Shown here: positions 35,013-46,475 of the stretch, one piece after another | Numbering within the stretch: position 1 is the first letter of the stretch | Layout: every line of letters begins with the position of its first letter | From: Lithospermum erythrorhizon | Lineage: Eukaryota > Streptophyta > Magnoliopsida > Boraginales > Boraginaceae | Length of the DNA: 64,000 nucleotides | Assembly (NCBI GenBank): GCA_019722365.1 | Contig: JADFUC010001002.1 | Coordinates: 29,184 to 93,183 of the forward strand | Direction: 5' to 3' | Translations under genes and position numbers: made by a program | The notes under the pieces: generated by a model | The model's database searches: none | What the model was told of the DNA's origin: nothing | Seen by the model: only the letters and a program-made list of their open reading frames with translations

Positions 35013-38000
35013 TTATGTAATTGAAAAATGAGTAATACCAAAGATGGATGGTTCTTGGAGGTTAGGTTGAGAGGGCTGGAGGCGGAACGAAGAAGATGAA
35101 CAAGCATAGTAGTGAGGTTGATCATCAAGCTCAAGCATATTATTATCATCATTGATTGCTGCAGGTTGCTGATGCTCATCATTAATCTCTCCAGAGAAGG
35201 GAAATTGATGATGATCAAACATGGATGAAGATGATGAGAAGGATTGGCCTTGTAACCTAAGCTCAGTCATTGCCTGTTGGTTATGATTTTCCATTTGCTG
35301 TCTCTCAATTTGGCTGCTCATCAGCTGTTTATTCATATTTTAACAAACTTTATATAAAGATTCCACAATTCGGTATCATGTATGATGATAAATATTTAAT
35401 TAACTAAAGAGATGGGAATAATTTTGATTGATTGTTACCCATTGATACATCTCTTGGTTTTCCTTGGACAATAGTTTTTCCTGAAATTAAATAGATAGAT
35501 AAGAACAAATTTAGTAACCAAGTATAAACATTTGAAATGAGGATTTTACCTATTACTAATAATTGTACTACTTAATCGTTTTTATTTAAATAACATTACA
35601 TTTAGCAATATTATCTAGAGATACATCAAAATAAATAGAGAGAAGATAATAATAACCGTTTTCTTAAGATTTTCCAATTGTTGCTGCAGAAGCTGAAACT
35701 GCAATCACATGTAAGGTTCACACTAATAAATATTCCAAGTAGATGAAAATGAAATGTTTTATAATTTAACATCGTAACAATTTGTTACAGAAAAACGAAA
35801 ACATATATGGTCGATGATACCTTTCTTGCTCGAACTTTGTTCACCGAGACTTGAAGTTGGTGTTCGAGTGCATTCAATTCCTCTAATTGGACAGACCTCA
35901 AATCATCACCTTTATAGCGCTGGAGGCCAAGCTGAAGGCTCAGGGTTTCGCTTTTTATTCTGGCCATTTCGTTCAACATTTCTTCCTACATTATTCATAA
36001 TATTATTTCAGAGACACATTCATAATATTATATATATTTGGCTAATTTGATTTTGGTCGCATCTTATCACGTATCTTTATACTTGGTCACTTATCTTATC
36101 GTTCTTTTTTAGATATAGTTCTTAGAAACTTTTTATCTTTAGGATGGTCCATATCCCCATTTTTAACAACAATGAGTCCCTATATTATCTATTTTGCACA
36201 AAATGACTATTTTGCCCTAACACTAAAGCTGAAATGCGGGGGGAGACATTATATATAGTGAAATATGACCCACACTTTTTTAACATGCAGTGCTGCCCTT
36301 CCGATCCTTCTAAACTTTAGTCCATAGAATTTTTGTGAGCCTACCGCCTTGTATTGTATTCGCCTCTTACACCACCCACTATGCTAGCAAGAAACATAAC
36401 AACTGATAAGAAAAAACTAAACACCAAGCAATCGGCGCAATTGATTACGGTGGCGATTTTACTAATTGAAAATTGCAAAAAAAAAATTAGCATTTTTCTT
36501 TGAATTCAAAATTACATTAAAGAGCCAACTTTTGCCAGGTGATCCACACAGGCCCGGAGTAGCGATACATTTTCTTACTTCTGAGTCAGATCCTTAAAAT
36601 AAAAAATAAATAAATGTGTTTTACAAAAGAGCTGATGCGGTGTGTGATTGGATATGGATAGGCCTTGTTCATATGTTGAATTTTGAATTGACAAAAAATT
36701 AGTTTTTGGCAAAAGTTAGCTCTTTTACTACAATTTGAATTGACAAAAATTGGTTTTTTTTTGTTGCAATTTTCAGTGGTAACCCATTACTATAATCAGT
36801 GTCTTCATTATTTGGTGTTTATTCTTCTTATTATATTTATGTTTCTTGTTTAGGGTAGGGGTTGTGAGATGAGGGTAGGAAGCAGGGTGTATTTGAAGAA
36901 GGTATAGGGTTGGTCAAGGATTTAAGAGGGAGGGGTAGGGGTAGGAGTGAGGTGTGAAAATGTGAGTTATATTTCAACTATGTAAATGTATATAGCACAT
37001 CTTAGTTTAGTGTTAGAACAATAGATTATTTTATGCAATCGATGGTATAGGGAACTCGTGTTGTTAAAAAATGAGGGGCAGGCCATCGAAAGAACAAAAA
37101 GACTGGGAACTAAAAAACGCGTAGTATAGGGACCAAGTAAAAATGCAGCGTAGTCTGGGACCTAAATAAATTAGCCTACTCTCTTAAAATAGTTTCAAAT
37201 CATCAGTAAAAGAGAAATTGAGACTAAATTAACGCTGGAAGCAGATGAATTACCCGACGATTATCATGTTTCGGTGGCATACATGTCCTTGTTGTCTGAA
37301 GGTACCTCTCAACAATTTGGCCCATGCTGCAATTATATTTATATTTAATTATTCCGTATTATAATTTACATAGTAATAGGACAAATTAAATACTCCATGA
37401 ATTACCCCAGAAGTGATTATGATAAAAATGATATAGTAGCTTACAAAATGTTAGAATAGTGCTTGCATTTTTCTCAATCCGATAAAAGGGTGTGTGATGT
37501 AGTTATGCACTTCATAACATGCCTTTCATTGTTATATTTTTGGAATTAATTCTAAGAAGTTCAAAGCCCTAGATTTAATTATGGGTAATAATAATTGCCA
37601 ATTACATCACATACTAGGTTTGATATTCAAATTGGTCAACAGTGATAATTGATGGTCCCTGTATGTATGCATCACACTCAGTCATCTTGTTGACTAAATT
37701 CAACCCTCGAACCAATAATCCCACCTCCAAAATATTGAGAGCCAACAGAGAGACTTTGTAAGAGTGATTATTAAGATGTAAAACTAAATCACTAAGGTTC
37801 TCCTACTTTGGAATTCTTGAGCTGGTCATGAAATAATATATGCCCAAATATCATTATTTTATTAATATAACAGATAAAAGAAAACTGACACTTTTTCTCT
37901 AAGTAAATTTAAACTAAGAAATAAATGACACACCTAAATTAATTTCTAGATAAAAATGAGAGAAATATAAGAACCAAGAGGTTGAAGAACACCAAGGTAT

Positions 38001-38239
38001 TTCATTAGGGAAGAAAAAACTATGTTGAAGCAATAATGATCATTTTGGAACCTGAATGGATGAGTACAGTACTCATAGAGCTTCCCTTTGTTGGAGAAGA
38101 CGATAAGCCCGATTTGAGCATCACATAGCACAGAGAGTTCATGGGTTTTCTTTATCAGCCCAGCCCGACGCTTCGAAAATGTGACTTGCCTGCTAGTGTT
38201 GTTCTCAATCCTCTTCACTTCAATCTTTCCTCTTCCCAT
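35013..38239 (-). CDS. TT16: B-sister MADS-box transcription factor (TT16/ABS/FBP24 type)
   Basis: Six exons on the minus strand: 38239-38052, 37326-37254, 35985-35821, 35698-35657, 35480-35439 and 35324-35013. All introns are GT-AG and the exons join in frame to 273 residues. Residues 1-60 are the MADS DNA-binding domain ([14 protein letters not shown] start), with the B-sister signature [21 protein letters not shown] short I region (to about 87) and the K domain (about 88-170: [48 protein letters not shown]) follow, then a variable C-terminus with the lineage motif [10 protein letters not shown] near its end. In Arabidopsis and petunia the family controls ovule, inner-integument and seed-coat (endothelium) development in complexes with SEP and D-class MADS proteins; the same nuclear role is inferred here. 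Exons 5 and 6 of the usual type II pattern are 42 bp each, as expected. The usual split between exons 3 and 4 is absent: 165 bp read through. Intron 2 holds a large inverted-repeat transposon. The coding sequence shows no defect. Confidence 0.93.
36040..37176. mobile_element. long-armed MULE inside intron 2 of the MADS-box gene
   Basis: It begins GGCTAATTTG and ends CAAATTAGCC-like (AATTAGCC at 37169-37176). The arms, about 36040-36540 and 36710-37176, are imperfect reverse complements almost to the centre, leaving a loop of about 150 bp. The outer 250 bp resemble the ends of the element at 30530-32725 (CCCCATTTTTAACA, ATGACTATTTTGCCCTAACAC). The flanking 9-mers TATATATTT and TACTCTCTT match poorly, so this copy is older or the site has decayed. 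It has no coding capacity. Confidence 0.72.
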
Positions 38240-38265
38240 GATATTTTAATTTGTATTGTTTTCCA

Positions 38266-38588
38266 CTATATCATAATATAGTTAGGTAGCTAGGGAAACA
38301 AATTAATCAAGTAACACGTACCAAAATGAAACAAGAAATAATCATTGACAAAAATGATAGTATTACATTATATTGTCTAAACATAATAATAAACTTATCT
38401 ACATATGATATGCATGCTATAATATTTTATACTAAAGATCAATTTGTATAATTGTAGAGATTTAAAGAATAGACACTTGAAATTAAAGACTATTCCTTTT
38501 TTATGTAAAGTATCATTATAGGGCTCGAGATAAGAAGTAGAAACTTCTATCACCTTGGTAAATGTAAATGATCAATTCAAGAACTTAC
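38266..38588 (-). other. possible 5'-UTR intron of the MADS-box gene
   Basis: On the minus strand a strong donor CACA|GTAAGT lies at 38588 and an acceptor GATATAG| at 38266. The start codon follows 26 bp later. A pyrimidine-rich leader-like tract (38615-38690 read on the minus strand) lies upstream of the donor. The acceptor has a poor pyrimidine tract, so this is only a suggestion. Confidence 0.3.
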
Positions 38589-39499
38589 TGTGAATTGTAT
38601 ATAAACCTAACAAGACATGGTGAAGAAGAGGAAAGAGGAAGAGATAAATAGAGAAATAATAATGAAGAAAAGGAAAAAATAAAAGAAGGGGTTGTTTGAA
38701 TCTCTCATCCTTAATACCTTATTGGTTTTCCGGTAGAGTTCTCTGGTTGGAGTTGGATATTTTTTATGTTACGAAAGAGTATTGTTATAGAACTCATCCA
38801 TATATATCATCACACAGTTTTTAGGGTGCAAAATGAAGTTTTAGTTTTTGTGATTTTTGATGATGCGTCTGTTTAGATTAATATTATTAGTCCAATTCAG
38901 TTTTTTATGATTTAAATTTTTCTTTGTTATGGCTAAAATTGGATTAATTTCTTTTTACATCTCTTGTCTATGATTTTTTATGTTACACATGTACAATATT
39001 TTCAATAATACGAAACTTTTAGAAAGAATATCCTTAATCGCCTGAATGATTTCGTATTACTTGGTAATGAGTTACGAAACTTTAATTACTCTTTTTATGT
39101 AAATACTTAAAGATTATACTCACAATAATTTCGTATTGTTGGTGTTGACATCTAACAATCACGAGGAAAAAACCAGTGCAAACACTGAACTATTAATTAT
39201 ATTCCTGACGATTTCCAAAAATAGTTTCTCTCTTAATCATGTCATAAATTCAAGGTTTTCTTAACATAGAATTAGTTAAAAACACATGCTAAAAAACAAA
39301 GAGCATTTCATTGGTCCCCTTCTTATTGGAGAGATCGATATGGAGGTTTCCTGAAAATTCCTATTTCTAGTTTTCTTCTTCAATGTCAATAAATTTTGTG
39401 TTTTTCTGCAAAAATATATAGTTTGAACGGTTAGGAGAAAGAAAATGTTGCGGTCCAACACTGTCCTTGTCAAGGAGAGAATAATTCATAAACATGCAT
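38589..39499 (-). promoter_or_regulatory. upstream region of the MADS-box gene
   Basis: It contains the CT-rich tract (minus strand) at 38615-38690, which may be leader sequence, and a TGATATATATGG stretch at about 38800-38812 that could serve as a TATA region. I could not identify a CArG box with confidence. A 65-codon frame at 39276-39473 looks random. Confidence 0.3.
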
Positions 39500-40530
39500 T
39501 ATTTATTAGTCCGCCCATCTGAAAGATAATAGTCCAATTTTAAATTTTTGATTAATTAATATTTTAAATTTTAAACTTAAATACGGAGCAATATTTTTCT
39601 ATTATATTCTATATATCTTTCAAAGTATGTGTAGAGATATGTCAAAGAACAATTTTATTATTTATTTAAAGGGTACAAAATAAAATTAGAACATAGGGGA
39701 AAATTCACAAGTGTGCCGGGTTTTTATCGAATCGAGAGGATCATTTGTCGGAGCTATAGATCCTAAGCGTTGCAAGCGATTTGTGAGATGCGGCAGCGAC
39801 AGGCATGATTGGAGCTCGGCTTGATTTGGGCTTGACTTGGCTTGATTTGACGGTTGGAGTGGATTTGGGAGGCTCTGTAGAGGCTGGATATGTCTTAGGA
39901 GTCTTGATGGGCTTTGAGGCGGTGCAGACTTGGAGGATATGGTGGCGGGAATCCTTGCGGCGTATTTCGTGTTGGGCGTGTTCGGGGCTGATCTTAGATC
40001 TTGGACTTGATCTCCGGCTTAGATTAGACTTACTTCAAGTGTCTTGGAGTGTGAGTCTTCGCCTTTTGTGGTGAGACTTAGGGATGTTCAAGTGGAATTG
40101 TGTGGTGAATAAACTCTTGATTCTTGTGGAACTTTAGTATTTATTAACTCTTCGTCTAGTGGACTTTGTGCGCTATGTAATGGTACTTGTCTTTGGTGGA
40201 ACTTGATTTGAGATAGAACTCCGAGCTCTTAAGCTGTGTGGAGTGATAGCAAGCAAGTTATTGAAGAAAATAAACCTTTGCTTGTACCTCTGACGGTCTT
40301 AGCATTTGTTTCTTTGTAGTGTGAACGGTGAGATTTGGCCTCACTTGGTTTAATTTGAGCTTTGAAATTATGCAGCAAAGCATTTCTGTGATACTTGGCT
40401 TGTTGTTGTTGTAGTGATAATCGGCGTAAGTTGAGTATCTGACCTTGTTGATGGCAATTTGATCGATCGAGAAAGAGCCTTAACGGCGTGTTTCTTGGTT
40501 TGGACTCCAGCTATAGGGGCCGAATGTTGA
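39500..40530 (-). repeat. repeat family R, minus-strand copy
   Basis: Read on the minus strand, 40080-39590 shows the Pro/Ser/Lys-rich decayed coding pattern, then GACAAATGATCCTCTCGATT, a CCCGGCACAC motif and the AATAAATAATAAAATTG tail. These match the copies at 1-250 and 10107-10760. Part of the plus strand forms an 89-codon frame at 39805-40074, rich in Leu, Gly and Trp, which is an antisense shadow. Confidence 0.5.
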
Positions 40531-42390
40531 TGTATTTCCTATATTTGTAACTTGATGAATTAAACACGAGAATGTTCGGTATATTTCTATATACGGAACA
40601 GTGATTAAACTTGAGGTTTTTAGGTGTTCGCTTGCAGATTTATGAATAATCAGGTATGTAACTTATTCTGAATATTCGAAGCATTCTGAGAGATATCAGA
40701 TTCTCGTTAGATTTTGCCTTTAATTCTTGCGTTTGTCACGGTAGTCTTAATTCGAGGTTCTATTTTAGTCGATTAAAATGATATTTTAATATATTTTTTT
40801 TGACGATCACGACAACAAGAATATGGGCGCGGCATTTGCAATTCACGGGTAATATACCCTAAGCCACTTATTTTTAAGCAGATTGCCACTTTGAGCATGT
40901 TTGTCCAGAAAATTCGAATTTTATTTCGGTTTACTCAGATGTAAATTTAGGGAACACTTATTTCAGAAGTTTAAAATTAGGATTGAGTAATATAAAATCT
41001 AATGTTAACTTTAATTAATTTAGGGCTTAATTCAGGAATGGATTGTTTAAGTTCAAGGGTTTTTACATTAGAATTTAAGGTTCGTCAATCCTAGCCACGT
41101 GGCATTTCTTTAGTGGCTTGATTAAATTAATTTGATTAAGTCGTCTTAATCATTTTAATTTATATTTTAATAAATTTCCACTATCTACAGATTTCCCCCT
41201 CAAACCGTGTACATACCCAGTAGGTGTCAGGTTCAACCCAGCCAGTGTTCATTTTCCAACATGAATGTAGTACATGTTGGTGTCTCGAGATTTACCTTCC
41301 GGCATGGCTGCTCCTCGACATCCGGTCTCTTATTGTTTTATTGGATATATATGTCGGATCGTTTATTGGTAGAAATTTATTACTCGTCTTGATCCAGTTA
41401 TCGCTTTTCTCCTCGAAGGAGGTCAGTTGTGATAACATTTCGGACTTGCTTGATTGCATTTAAGGCTAACTGCGGTCTCGGTCGTCTCAACTCGATGTCA
41501 TTTGAGGACCTTAAGGATGATTACCTTTTATAGGGATTTCTTGTGACACCTTTGATCATGTCATGGTCGACTCTACGACTTATAGGAGGGGCGGCTTCAT
41601 TTCGAGATGTCTTTGTGACATATTTAATGTCCACGATCATAATTAAACATTCGGTCTGAAGATTGATTTAATGAAGACTTAATTATATGGGATTTAATGC
41701 CAACTGGTGTTGAGATCCCATTTAATTCTCCATTTATTAGAGAATTAAATTATTTATGTTTAATATTAACATGATGTATTACATGCTAAGACCCATTTAG
41801 TTCTTAATTTATTAGAGAATTGAATATTTTAGAGATGTAGTACTCTAGATTTATTTATATTGATCCGAATCCTTTGGGTTTGACGGAGTCAATATCTTCA
41901 ACATGAATTTATTACATGTCAGGATATTTTAAAATGATTATCCTTAATCCTGTGAATTTTCAGAATTAATCATCTTAATTTTAATCCCATTTTTGGAATT
42001 TTCAGACCAATTTAGTTTAATTTCATAATCAAATATTTGGGATATATTTCCATGTGAAAATTTATTTCCACCCATCATGGGATGTTTTGGAACAAAACCT
42101 TTAATGACTAGTTCGTTTTTATTTCGTCTTCTGGTCTGGAACTATCCGAGCAGAAGACAAGGCTAGTGGGCTTTTAGGGTAATTGGCTCATGAGGTCTAT
42201 ATAAGGATAGGATGACTTCAAAAAAATCAATTTCCATCATCTTAACCCTCCCCACAGTAAGCGCCCGTCGTCTTCTCCTCGCTCTATTTTTTAAAATTTT
42301 TTTTGCTTGATTAGCATTATGTGATCATATATCATCATTAATGTCCTTTCTTTATCTTTTGCAAGCTTTTCAAGTTGGGTAGAGACATAA
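40531..42390 (+). repeat. LTR-like repeat (family X) with a TATA region
   Basis: The part at 40930-41190 is the inverted counterpart of 1060-1330. Near the right end, GTCTATATAAGGATAGG at about 42198 resembles an LTR promoter and is followed by a leader-like CTTAACCCTCCCC stretch. Short internal repeats recur at 41700-41830 (AATTCTCCATTTATTAGAGAATTAAAT). No partner LTR is present, and class and exact ends are unresolved. Confidence 0.4.
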
Positions 42391-42859
42391 AATTGCCACC
42401 TTGAGTAGAGACAGATTTTGGCTAATGCTACGCCAAAAAATGTCACATAAATGCCGTATTAGATAATAAGTAGCGTTCTAAGGCAAAATCAAAAGCGTCA
42501 TCTGTCAGTGCCCTTCAAAAATCAAACTTCCGCAGGACATGTCATGAAAGAAACTATTATGATATTTAATAGGCATTTAGCGCGTCGCGCGGTGGAATAA
42601 TCCGGCTAAAACCATGTAGAAAGCGTGACAATTTGACTTAGAAACCGACATAGAACACTCATGTTAAAATTAATGAAACACACTTAATTAAGGAAAAATG
42701 CAGATGTTATATAATTAAATTTTAACATATGTGTAACGATTACACCCTAAAATACACTTAATTAAGAAAATAGAGTTAATATTAATATAATTAAATTTTA
42801 GAATATGTGGCAAAAATATCACACATTTAAACATACTTAATTAATGCATAATACTTAAT

Positions 42860-43520
42860 TATTATGAAATACAAAATTAATTAAATATAATAATAACAAA
42901 AACTCCATACTAATGTCACATAGTCAAAATGATTTACATACTTTTAATGTCACCTTTATTAATATTAAATAATTTATTTATTAAATATAATAATAATAAC
43001 GTCATCGAATGTCATACTCGAAAAGTGTTTTTGCCATACTAACGTCATCTGTTATTAAAAATTAATTTATTAAATATAATAATAAAAATAAACGTATAAA
43101 AAATATCATATCTCCAAAATAATTGCTTTTAATATTAAATAATTAATTTATTAAATATAATAATAGCCATAATGTCATATGAATGTAATATCTCAAAAAG
43201 ATTTTCGCACACTAATCATATTAATAAAAAATTAATTTATTAAATATAATAATAAAAATCATATAAAAATATCATATCTCCAAAAATAACTGTCCTTTAA
43301 TATTAAATAATTAATTTATTAAATATAATAACCATAATGTGATATGAATGTCATATCTCAAAAGATTTCGCCACACTAAATCACATTGTTAATATTAAAA
43401 AATTAATTTATTAAATATAATAATAACTGTAACGCCATACGAATGTCATAACCCCAAAAATCATTTCGCCACAAATATGTCTCATAGATAATATTTAATA
43501 AATAATTAATTAAATATAAT
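42860..43520. repeat. subterminal tandem array of the CACTA element
   Basis: Six or seven copies of a roughly 85-bp AT-rich unit are built around AATTAATTTATTAAATATAA, at about 42970, 43060, 43138, 43222, 43305, 43398 and 43480. Alternate units carry CATAATGTCATATGAATGTC and ATATCATATCTCCAAAA, suggesting a dimeric repeat. Such arrays bind transposase in the En/Spm family. Confidence 0.75.
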
Positions 43521-44559
43521 AAAAACAAAAATGCCATAAAACATCACTTGATGTAATATAATAAAAAAAATTAAAAATCAATTTTCCCAAAAATATATAG
43601 AACAGAATTTTAAATACTATATATATATATATATTGAAAAATATACATACATATATTAATAAAATAAAATGAAAAAATAATTATTTAAACATTGAACATG
43701 AACATTCTTATAAAGAACATTTAAATGAAATATTCATAATAAAGAACATTAATTTAAATGAACAACTCTTATTTTTGAAACTATAAAATATCTCATGAAA
43801 GTTTGATTTGCTACATAAAAATAATAAACAAGTTAATATATAAAATGATTAAATTTGGTACATAATAAGAAGAATTAAGAAAAAATATTATATCCCAAAT
43901 TAAAATTGAATTTGCTACAAAAAAAGAGACAAGTTAGTATATATATTATAATAAATAACTATGAAATCAATACATTAAATTAAAAACTAAATTAGACATA
44001 AGAAATAAAGAAATTACTCGAAATGAAAAAGATTCTTTGTCTTCATGGCATGCAGTCATAGTCTAAAGATGGCTGCAAGCTTATTCGAAAATGCTTATTG
44101 CTATGAGGAAATGTCACGTCACGTACCATAAGGTAAATTCAGATATTTTATAAAAATACCTTAACGTCACAGAAATGTCATGCACTAATTAAGATATTTA
44201 TGAAAATAGTATAACGTCACAGAAATGCCATATCTTTATATTATTAAATAATATAACGTCACAAAAATGATATAGCTCAAAGAATTCTTGCAACTAAATC
44301 TGCATAAACAGAATAAAACTCTATGCAATACATATGAAACTCCCTACTACCAATATACCTCAAATTGTATAATACATATGTCAAATAACTCAATTTTGAA
44401 AATAAACATAATACTCTATTTGATAACATGCACTAATGATAACATTGATTACATTTAAATAAATGAAACTAATAATCCTTGTCATTCTCATCATAAATCG
44501 TCGTCTTATTTCTTCCTCATTTTCAGTTGTAAATAATTGAGGACCGTCATCATCGTAGT

Positions 44560-46100
44560 CATATAAACCTATTTGTCACCAAAATATTTATCTTCTGAAA
44601 GAACTCGACATACATATACTTCTTGAATATTTATCGAATCAATTCGAGTCCTTGCAAATATTTTTGATCTGACCGCCCATTCAAGATGTTTCTTGTCGTC
44701 GACACATAGTTGATGTAGAACAACTTGTTGTGCATTGAGGCGATGATAAAATATCGTCTTGTAAGCCTTCTCCACTTACTTTTTTGTTTGCACGATCCCG
44801 GTGCACCGCATCCACCTCTTGGTATCGAACCAATGACACTTGAATAAGACAAATTTGTCTCATTTAATTACGTTATATCTCAACTCAGCCTTGAAGAACT
44901 CCGTAGTAATCAACTGCTACTTGTCCCGAATAACAAGACTCTTTCCACAAACACCACTATTGTTGTGGAGCATCGTCCTGCCATTTAGGTGTGTCAGTAG
45001 TATCATTGTGTAGTACCCTTGTAGTTATTGATTTCCATCTTGGACTAAGCGGTAAAGTGGTTGGTCGGCGTTACATATATTATGTTGTTGAACCTAGAAA
45101 AACATATCGTGCATCAATTAGTTTATAATAATTTAACCCTGATCGAAATGTAAATGAAATTTAAGTAGTTAAAAAATATTAGTTATTAATAGTAACTTAA
45201 ATAATTTACGAAGTGTTGTATAAAATTATCATTAACCGTTTAGTCCCACGATTAGAGTCATTTCGGGATAATGTCCTCGATCATATCATAGTAGTCCTTG
45301 TAGAAAATTAAATTACGGAAAATTAGTATTTATAAATTAATGAAATAAAGTAGTTACCAACAAATAGGTAGGTCGTAGATAGACTTCGCGCTAAAGTATG
45401 AATTGTTCTTAGCGTATTGCTCAGGAGTAACATGTCGCGTAGTTTCCGCTCTTTATCATTCATCAAATATCTCCCTTTAGAACATGGTTTGTAGGCTTGA
45501 CATGGGTGTGATCTGATGACAATAGTCCATGTCTACTGCTCCTCGTCGCCATTATCTCCAGAGTATAGTGCGCGGCTTTAAATCGAAGTAAGCGAATCAA
45601 ATGATGACACCTCACAGCAGTAAATAGGCCTCACATATTGAACCTTCAATATGCGCAAGCGAACCATATGCTTTGTTCTTCCCGGCAGGTGTTATTATTT
45701 CTAATGTTGCATGTAAAAAATTAAAATGCATGTAATATATATGGGGTATTTAATACTGCGCCTTTCGAAAGAATGCGTCCACAGTATCGGACCACCCGTC
45801 AAAAAGACTCATACGGCAAGTGAACAAATAAATGCTCCACCATGAGCATCGTGGTGGAAGATCTTTCCCTAACTTGCACAAAGTTTGACAATATTACGCC
45901 CCGATGCGGGCGTGGTCAACACATGAAGACGAAATGTCTCTAAAGAAGTGGCATAACTACGTGATAGTTTCTAAGATGTTTTGATAGAAGGTTTTGACAT
46001 GAATGAATTCTTTGAACAAGTAATAATGCGTGTTGTGACTCTTAAGCCACCATGTGAACTTGGCACTACGGACACCTTGCGAACTTAGAGACATATCCAT
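44560..46100 (-). pseudogene. CACTA TNP2 transposase, C-terminal part, decayed
   Basis: Read on the minus strand across frames: MLMVEHLFVHLPYES near 45850-45790, AHIEGSICEAYL near 45650-45610, then a C-terminal DUF4216-like block with VLHQLCVDDKKHLEWAVRSK and DSINIQEVYV at 44720-44600. These match, in order, the conserved C-terminal half of TNP2 transposases of En/Spm elements, which bind and cut the transposon ends. Stops and frameshifts separate the blocks, and the catalytic N-terminal half is not found. The pieces are short, so I rely on the order of three blocks. Confidence 0.7.
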
Positions 46101-46475
46101 CCGGGCGTTTTTAATTTGATCGACCAACTATGGGCCCGGTTTGTTGTTGTTTTACGTGTCGGGGTGTAGTTTCTTTTGGTTTGGCAGGCTTTCCATTCCT
46201 CGTTGTCATGAACAAAGAAGTTCTACATGTATGAACCTCAGATCGCCGTTTTCCGCCGCATCCATCATTGTGAAGAAGAAGTTACGCCGTTGTTCTTTTC
46301 ATTATGCGACTTGATATTGTGTCGATTTTTAGCTTAGGCCAATACGGAAGCTCCCCGAGGAATATCTTTCTTCTTAAATCCAATTATGAGTTTGACCATA
46401 ACCATTTGTCGATGTTCCGTACGCTTTGGGCTTCCGAACACGTTTGGATCTAGTTGGGACACCATGGAAATAAAT

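Larger units (their letters stand above)
42395..46475 (-). mobile_element. CACTA (En/Spm) transposon, one end plus part of the transposase
   Basis: A TNP2-type transposase remnant lies at 44560-46100. Outside it is an AT-rich subterminal tandem array, the usual CACTA architecture. The probable outer end is near 42395-42410, where CACCTTGAGTAGAGACAGAT precedes TGGCTAATGCTACGCC and TGTCAC words typical of CACTA ends. A precise CACTA terminus and 3-bp duplication could not be set. The other half is missing from the window, replaced at 46476 by the gypsy element. Confidence 0.65.

Noticed and set aside
35038..35045. Possible extra splice donor (GGTATTAC) near the end of the last MADS exon
   Set aside because: The reading frame stops about 25 bp later after the conserved QPNLQ motif, no downstream acceptor with coding sequence is apparent, and the protein already has normal family length.
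39805..40074. 89-codon plus-strand open reading frame rich in Leu, Gly and Trp
   Set aside because: It is the antisense shadow of repeat R, which recurs at 10150-10600 in the other orientation.
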